Source of the DNA: Larus michahellis
Lineage: Eukaryota > Chordata > Aves > Charadriiformes > Laridae
Assembly: GCF_964199755.1 (NCBI RefSeq)
Contig: NC_133897.1
Span: forward strand, 163,692,678-163,756,677
Length of the DNA stretch: 64,000 bases
Direction: 5' to 3'
Shown piece after piece: positions 61,501-64,000 of the stretch (the first letter of the stretch is position 1; every line of letters begins with the position of its first letter). The notes beneath the pieces were generated by a model that saw only the letters and a program-made list of their open reading frames with translations, was not told the DNA's origin and did not search any database. The position numbers and the translations under genes are program-made.

Positions 61501-63639
61501 AGCTCTGGCCCTACCCCTACGACAGATTAAAACAACCCAAAGTGTTGTACTAAGACTTTTTCCAGAAGAGAAGAGGCTATGCCCAAGACGCACTTGAACT
61601 TGAGTCAGGGCAAAGGAATTATTTTGATTGTGGATTCAGATAAAGACAGTATTCCCATCCATGAATTCTTGTGCCCTTACTTTGGAGATATTAGTCGATT
61701 TTTGTGCTTTGCATAAGAACATGTCTTCCAATGAGATAAAGAACAGACTTGATTCGCGTAAAATTAACACTTAGCTTTAAAGTGATCAAATACAGCATTC
61801 ACACTGTCCTGGACCAAGGACATAGCGTCAACATGACAGATACTGTTACATGCATAGCTCTCAAAGCACCTCAAAAATGTCACCTGTTTGTTTTACACAC
61901 CTACGTGTTTATGAACATTTTAATGCATTGAATGAGAAGGAGCTGAATTGCACTCACTGGAAGTCCAGGCAGCCCTGGTGGGCCCTGTGGACCCGGAGGG
62001 CCATCTTTACCCTGGGGAGAAAGCAGAAACACCACAGCTCAGACAAGCTCCTCAGATGCTTTTATCAGGTGAAGATTTATCAGATGTAGTTTGACAAGGA
62101 ACAACTGTGAGAAGCTGGTCTTGTAGCCCATGTCACGCAGTGTATGAGGTTTTCTTGAATTCCTTATAGTTAAAACTGGAGGTCTTTGTTCTCACATAAA
62201 ACATCCAGTATTAGTTTAAGTTGTTACAGATGGAGAAACCGCTGAAATCACTGGTACTTCTTTTTTTTTTTTTCTGAAGTTTAATTATATTTAACATTTA
62301 GTCCTTAACTTCATGTGTGAGGTGTCCAGCCAGGAAGTAGAAGATCTATATTTTATATCTATGAGATGAGTAGTTATGAGAAGTTCCTTGCTGATAGTCC
62401 CAAGAAATCCCCTTACTCTACAGGACTGCCCAATAGCATCCCAGTTCTTTCACAGTGTCTCAGCCTTGATCACCCATTTGAAAGGGAATTTCAGCCAGCC
62501 TGTCCATGTAGTTTCTGGCCTCTCTGCTGAGAGCGCTCACTGATTTCACAACAGCCATCAGAAGGACCATCGCCATTCACTTCTGATGAAGTTCAGGTTG
62601 AAATGGATCTGCAAAAGGCACCTTTCTCATTAGGAAACCCTGCTTTACAAGTTAATCACAGAATTAACTTGTAAACAGTCTCAGCTCAACAGCATGCATT
62701 ACTCAGGGAAGGTTCTTATTTTCCTTTTCAACCTGAAGTCAGTATCAATCAGATCACCTGTCTCTCCCAGGGTTTTCTGATGCACTACCATAAAGCAGCA
62801 TCTGAACACCCTTCAAATGAAACAGCAGTAGCAAAATTCTTCATGGACCTCTTGAAGGTTACATCTGTACTAGTATTTTCAGTGGTTCCAGGGAATAATC
62901 TCAGGCCCTGGAGTCTGCCCTCAGCACAGGAAAGACATGGACCTGCTGGAGCAGGTCCAGAGAAGGGCAACCAAAATGCTCAGAGGGCTGGGGCACCTCT
63001 CCTATGAGGACAGGCTGAGGGAGCTGGGGTTGTTCAGCCTGGAGAAGAGAGGGCTCCAGGGAGACATTATTGTGACCTCTCAGGACTTAAAAGAGGCTTA
63101 TAAGAAAGACAGGGACAAATTTTTTACCAGGGCCTGTTGTGATAAGACAAAGGCTAATGGTTTTAATCTAAAAGAAGGAAGACTTAGACTAGATAGAAGG
63201 AAGGAATGTTTTACACTGAGGGTGGCGAAACCTTGGTCCAGGTTGCCCAGAGAGGTGGTAGATGCCCCATCCCTGGAAACATTCCAGGTCAGGTTGGACG
63301 GGGCTCTGAGCAACCTCATCTAGTTGAAGGTGTCCCTGCTCATTGCAGGGGGTTGGACTAGATGACCTTTAAAGGTCCCTTCCAACACAAACTATTCTAT
63401 GCTTCTATGATCTGAGCAGTCTGTGCTGTGACAGCCTTCAAAAACGTTGCTGGTTTCATTTTGACAATCTCCATGTACAGTTCGGTGTTAGCCTGGGTCA
63501 AGAAGCATCCTAACAGACTACAGCTTTACTTCCCTGAGATAAATATAGGTGAAGCTGGTGATGAAACACAAAGTTTAGAGCTTACTATGTCTCCTGGGTT
63601 TCCTGCTGGTCCTATTGGTCCTGGTGCCCCATCTGGTCC
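43391..63639 (-). CDS. COL22A1: FACIT collagen alpha chain, 3' half (16 exons), probably collagen XXII
   Basis: Sixteen minus-strand exons with consensus splice sites encode 423 residues of an extracellular collagen. In transcript order these are 252 uninterrupted Gly-X-Y residues, an NC2 linker of about 40 residues, a COL1 domain of about 109 residues with two imperfections (GDTGIGQRG and GEPGYAKDG), then QCDPTQC and a 16-residue tail. The C-x4-C pair at the COL1/NC1 border is the hallmark of fibril-associated collagens and links the three chains. The Gly-X-Y block before NC2 exceeds the roughly 150-residue COL2 of types XII and XIV. The [15 protein letters not shown] tail matches what I recall of collagen XXII better than XXI or IX. 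COL22A1 protein sits at tissue junctions such as the myotendinous junction. The 5' exons lie beyond the right edge. FACIT membership is firm; the exact type is inferred. Confidence 0.8.
43579..44481 (-). other. Collagen intron
   Basis: Intronic sequence between the last two coding exons, with no further exon or repeat recognised. Confidence 0.7.
44482..44559 (-). CDS. COL22A1: Collagen COL1 exon, 78 bp
   Basis: Phase 1 at both ends. It encodes [18 protein letters not shown] and onward, containing the first COL1 imperfection (a Gly-X without Y at GIG). The donor is gtgtgt, weaker than its neighbours; the acceptor is tgtacag. Confidence 0.92.
44560..44913 (-). other. Collagen intron
   Basis: Short intron with nothing else recognised. 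Confidence 0.7.
44914..45096 (-). CDS. COL22A1: Collagen exon, 183 bp: NC2 second half and start of COL1
   Basis: Phase 1 at both ends. It opens with [19 protein letters not shown], the end of the non-collagenous NC2 linker, and then regular triplets from [10 protein letters not shown] to GPIGPK. The donor is gtgagt and the acceptor ttcacag. Confidence 0.93.
45097..46491 (-). other. Collagen intron splitting NC2
   Basis: Intronic sequence. The plus-strand frames at 45852-46323 have no domain support and are treated as chance. Confidence 0.7.
46492..46558 (-). CDS. COL22A1: Collagen exon, 67 bp: NC2 first half
   Basis: It encodes [20 protein letters not shown] followed by LD, and ends after the first base of the next codon. 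This is where the gene shifts from phase-0 exons to phase-1 exons. Together with the next exon it gives a heptad-like hydrophobic spacing (L, L, I, L, L, L, L) suited to a short three-stranded coiled coil that could register the chains. Confidence 0.9.
46559..49158 (-). other. Collagen intron containing a CR1 fragment
   Basis: Large intron. It carries the CR1 copy at 46927-47341 and a poly-A/T run near 48628-48646; otherwise nothing is recognised. Confidence 0.7.
46927..47341 (+). mobile_element. CR1 LINE 3' fragment
   Basis: Plus-strand CR1 coding remnants begin near the CTCTCCTATGAGGACAGGCT segment and run into the conserved 3' segment (TTGGAACTGGATGATCTTTG) and two ATTCTATG units. It is antisense to the collagen gene. 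Confidence 0.93.
49159..49338 (-). CDS. COL22A1: Collagen exon, 180 bp, 20 Gly-X-Y triplets
   Basis: The longest wholly triple-helical exon in the window, phase 0 at both ends, running from [16 protein letters not shown] to GQPGFPGPR without interruption. Its length suggests fusion of smaller ancestral units. The donor is gtaagg and the acceptor cacttag. Confidence 0.94.
49339..49639 (-). other. Collagen intron
   Basis: Short intron with nothing else recognised. Confidence 0.7.
49640..49684 (-). CDS. COL22A1: Collagen exon, 45 bp
   Basis: Encodes [15 protein letters not shown], five triplets, phase 0. The donor is gtaggt and the acceptor tttgcag. Confidence 0.93.
49957..49992 (-). CDS. COL22A1: Collagen exon, 36 bp
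   Basis: Encodes [12 protein letters not shown], four triplets, phase 0. The donor is gtaagt and the acceptor tctctcag. Confidence 0.92.
49993..51786 (-). other. Collagen intron
   Basis: AT-rich intron with A runs near 50646-50660 and 51078-51105. No further exon recognised. Confidence 0.7.
51787..51858 (-). CDS. COL22A1: Collagen exon, 72 bp
   Basis: Eight triplets from [13 protein letters not shown] to GPRGPP, phase 0. The donor is gtaagt and the acceptor gtcataag. Confidence 0.93.
51859..54373 (-). other. Collagen intron
   Basis: Large intron with a T run of about 19 bases at 52800-52818. The overlapping open frames at 53195-54145 carry no recognisable domain. Confidence 0.7.
54374..54427 (-). 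CDS. COL22A1: Collagen exon, 54 bp
   Basis: Encodes [19 protein letters not shown] second GT lies 8 bases inside the exon, but the gtaagt donor at the 54-bp boundary is stronger and keeps phase 0. Confidence 0.92.
54714..54981 (+). mobile_element. CR1 LINE 3' fragment
   Basis: Plus-strand remnant of the last coding part (frame equivalent to [12 protein letters not shown], then the LPREVV-like region) followed by the 3' segment and two ATTCTATG units. Antisense to the collagen gene. Confidence 0.92.
56527..56722 (+). mobile_element. Short solo LTR of an avian endogenous retrovirus, with 5-bp target duplication
   Basis: The element is 196 bases long. It begins TGTCGTGGTTTAG and ends AACCAGGACA, giving the TG...CA termini of an LTR, and is flanked on both sides by CTTGC (56522-56526 and 56723-56727). 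Both ends resemble an abundant bird LTR family (start TGTCGTGGTTTA, end near AAAATTAACCCTATCC). The element is much shorter than such LTRs, so the middle is probably deleted. A 5-bp duplication would fit an ERVL-type element. No viral coding sequence is present. Confidence 0.75.
56862..56915 (-). CDS. COL22A1: Collagen exon, 54 bp
   Basis: Encodes [18 protein letters not shown], phase 0. The donor is gtgagt and the acceptor tttcag. Confidence 0.93.
56916..57954 (-). other. Collagen intron
   Basis: No further exon accepted. A short Gly-Pro-rich reading near 57600-57635 was examined and rejected. Confidence 0.7.
57955..58008 (-). CDS. COL22A1: Collagen exon, 54 bp
   Basis: Encodes [18 protein letters not shown], phase 0. 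The donor is gtaagt and the acceptor aatgcag. Confidence 0.93.
58009..58962 (-). other. Collagen intron
   Basis: Intronic sequence with nothing else recognised. Confidence 0.7.
58963..59007 (-). CDS. COL22A1: Collagen exon, 45 bp
   Basis: Encodes [15 protein letters not shown], phase 0. The donor is gtaagt and the acceptor cttgtag. Confidence 0.93.
59008..59598 (-). other. Collagen intron
   Basis: Intronic sequence with nothing else recognised. Confidence 0.7.
59599..59652 (-). CDS. COL22A1: Collagen exon, 54 bp
   Basis: Encodes [18 protein letters not shown], phase 0. The donor is gtaggt and the acceptor cccatag. Confidence 0.93.
59855..60230 (-). mobile_element. CR1 LINE 3' fragment
   Basis: The left end has one minus-strand octamer and a degenerate second, then TAGGTTGGAAGGCAAC. 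The 71-codon frame at 59950-60165 ([19 protein letters not shown], then LPREV-like [14 protein letters not shown]) is the CR1 polymerase C-terminus, close in type to the 11.3 kb copy. It is in the same orientation as the collagen gene. Confidence 0.92.
60722..60751. repeat. Perfect inverted repeat, 12-bp stem with 6-base loop
   Basis: TAAAGATACCTC (60722-60733) and its exact reverse complement (60740-60751) flank TTTTAT. Confidence 0.95.
60835..60898. repeat. Near-direct repeat spaced by 42 bases
   Basis: The 22-base segment TATTTA plus two bases plus GTAGCTGTAAAAGT occurs at 60835-60856 and 60877-60898 with two mismatches. Confidence 0.85.
61101..61154 (-). CDS. COL22A1: Collagen exon, 54 bp
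   Basis: Encodes [18 protein letters not shown], phase 0. The donor gtaacg is weaker than the neighbouring ones; the acceptor is cttacag. Confidence 0.92.
61155..61957 (-). other. Collagen intron
   Basis: Intronic sequence with nothing else recognised. Confidence 0.7.
61958..62011 (-). CDS. COL22A1: Collagen exon, 54 bp
   Basis: Encodes [18 protein letters not shown], phase 0. The donor is gtgagt and the acceptor tccccag. Confidence 0.94.
62644..62675. repeat. Perfect inverted repeat, 13-bp stem with 6-base loop
   Basis: TTTACAAGTTAAT (62644-62656) and its exact reverse complement (62663-62675) flank CACAGA. Confidence 0.95.
62918..63411 (+). mobile_element. CR1 LINE, 5'-truncated, with open polymerase C-terminus
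   Basis: A 128-codon plus frame (62937-63323) encodes the end of the CR1 polymerase ([31 protein letters not shown] is split here only by my citation limits: [12 protein letters not shown] and [12 protein letters not shown]). It is followed by the GGGGGTTGGACTAGATGACC segment and a tail of two octamers. Antisense to the collagen gene. Confidence 0.94.
63586..63639 (-). CDS. COL22A1: Collagen exon, 54 bp, the most 5' one in the window
   Basis: Encodes [18 protein letters not shown], phase 0. The donor is gtaagc and the acceptor ttgtatag. The remaining 361 bases to the right edge are intron with no further exon recognised. Confidence 0.93.
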
Positions 63640-64000
63640 CTATACAAAATAAAGCAGAAACAACATGAGTGATTAGCACATTTTGTAAGTTTGTCAACAC
63701 ACTCCCTACCACAGCTGGCAACACTGGAGCTTTCTTCAGTTATTCAGTTCAGCATTCATTCCATCATTTCCTCATTCATTGCAGAAAAGCAGTGCCAACC
63801 TCTGCATGCAATCTGCCTCCAAAGCCAGAAATAGTCAGATATTTGAGTTTGGTCCTGGCGCTTCCTTCTGAAAATAGGGGACAAATAGGAAAAAGCCAAT
63901 CTTGTGACAAAAATAGCCCTGAAGAACAGAAAATATGGGAGCAGTTTGAAGTGCACTCTGTGGCTGGCAAAATCCTGGAGCCATGAGTCAATGCACACAG
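63640..64000 (-). other. Collagen intron, cut by the window edge
   Basis: Intronic. A single GPG-like reading near 63850-63870 lacks Gly periodicity and is not an exon. Confidence 0.65.

Larger units (their letters stand above)
62012..63585 (-). other. Collagen intron with hairpin and CR1
   Basis: Contains a T run near 62261-62273, the inverted repeat at 62644-62675 and the CR1 fragment at 62918-63411. Confidence 0.7.

Noticed and set aside
63845-63880. Gly-Pro-like reading near the right edge
   Set aside because: Only one GPG-like triplet and no Gly every third residue.
1-64000. CRISPR arrays, operons, tRNA or rRNA genes
   Set aside because: No regularly spaced repeats with unique spacers, no clustered intronless genes, and no cloverleaf or rRNA core recognised.

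Overview
The window looks like bird nuclear DNA. The evidence is a set of at least twelve CR1 LINE fragments, most ending in the avian-type tandem ATTCTATG octamer tail, a short solo LTR with a 5-bp target duplication, long AT-rich introns, and an exon layout typical of vertebrate collagens. No bacterial, plasmid, phage or CRISPR features are visible. I work from reading alone, so family names rest on recognised motifs and not on searches.

Region 1 to about 34 kb is gene-poor. It holds 5'-truncated CR1 copies (2.9-4.6, 7.4-7.7, 11.25-12.0, 12.8, 18.5, 23.9 and 33.0-34.15 kb), one much older decayed CR1-like copy (27.2-28.25 kb), a 41-base G-rich tract (21.16 kb), simple repeats, and otherwise unassigned sequence. 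One short candidate exon that could encode a signal peptide (18614-18666, minus) is flagged but unproven.

At 34.4-35.2 kb, on the minus strand, is an uninterrupted 266-codon reading frame for a cytosolic-type leucine-rich repeat protein. I do not recognise the specific gene. Same-strand CR1 sequence begins about 260 bases beyond its stop codon.

From 43.4 kb to the right edge, on the minus strand, lies the 3' half of a FACIT collagen gene, most likely COL22A1 (collagen XXII). Sixteen exons are readable. Twelve encode an unbroken Gly-X-Y segment of 252 residues: seven of 54 bp, plus 45, 72, 36, 45 and 180 bp. They are followed by a short helical NC2 linker split over two exons, a COL1 domain with two classical imperfections, a C-x4-C cysteine pair, and a 16-residue C-terminal tail ending in TAG at 43391. 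The 5' exons (expected VWA and thrombospondin-N-like domains and more triple helix) lie beyond the right edge. The introns contain four CR1 fragments, the solo LTR and two perfect short hairpins.

The two genes share a strand, with about 8.2 kb between the collagen stop and the LRR start. Nothing in the sequence shows that they act together. I found no convincing undescribed biological system. The points most worth checking are the unassigned LRR gene, the exact identity of the collagen, the candidate signal-peptide exon and the perfect hairpins.
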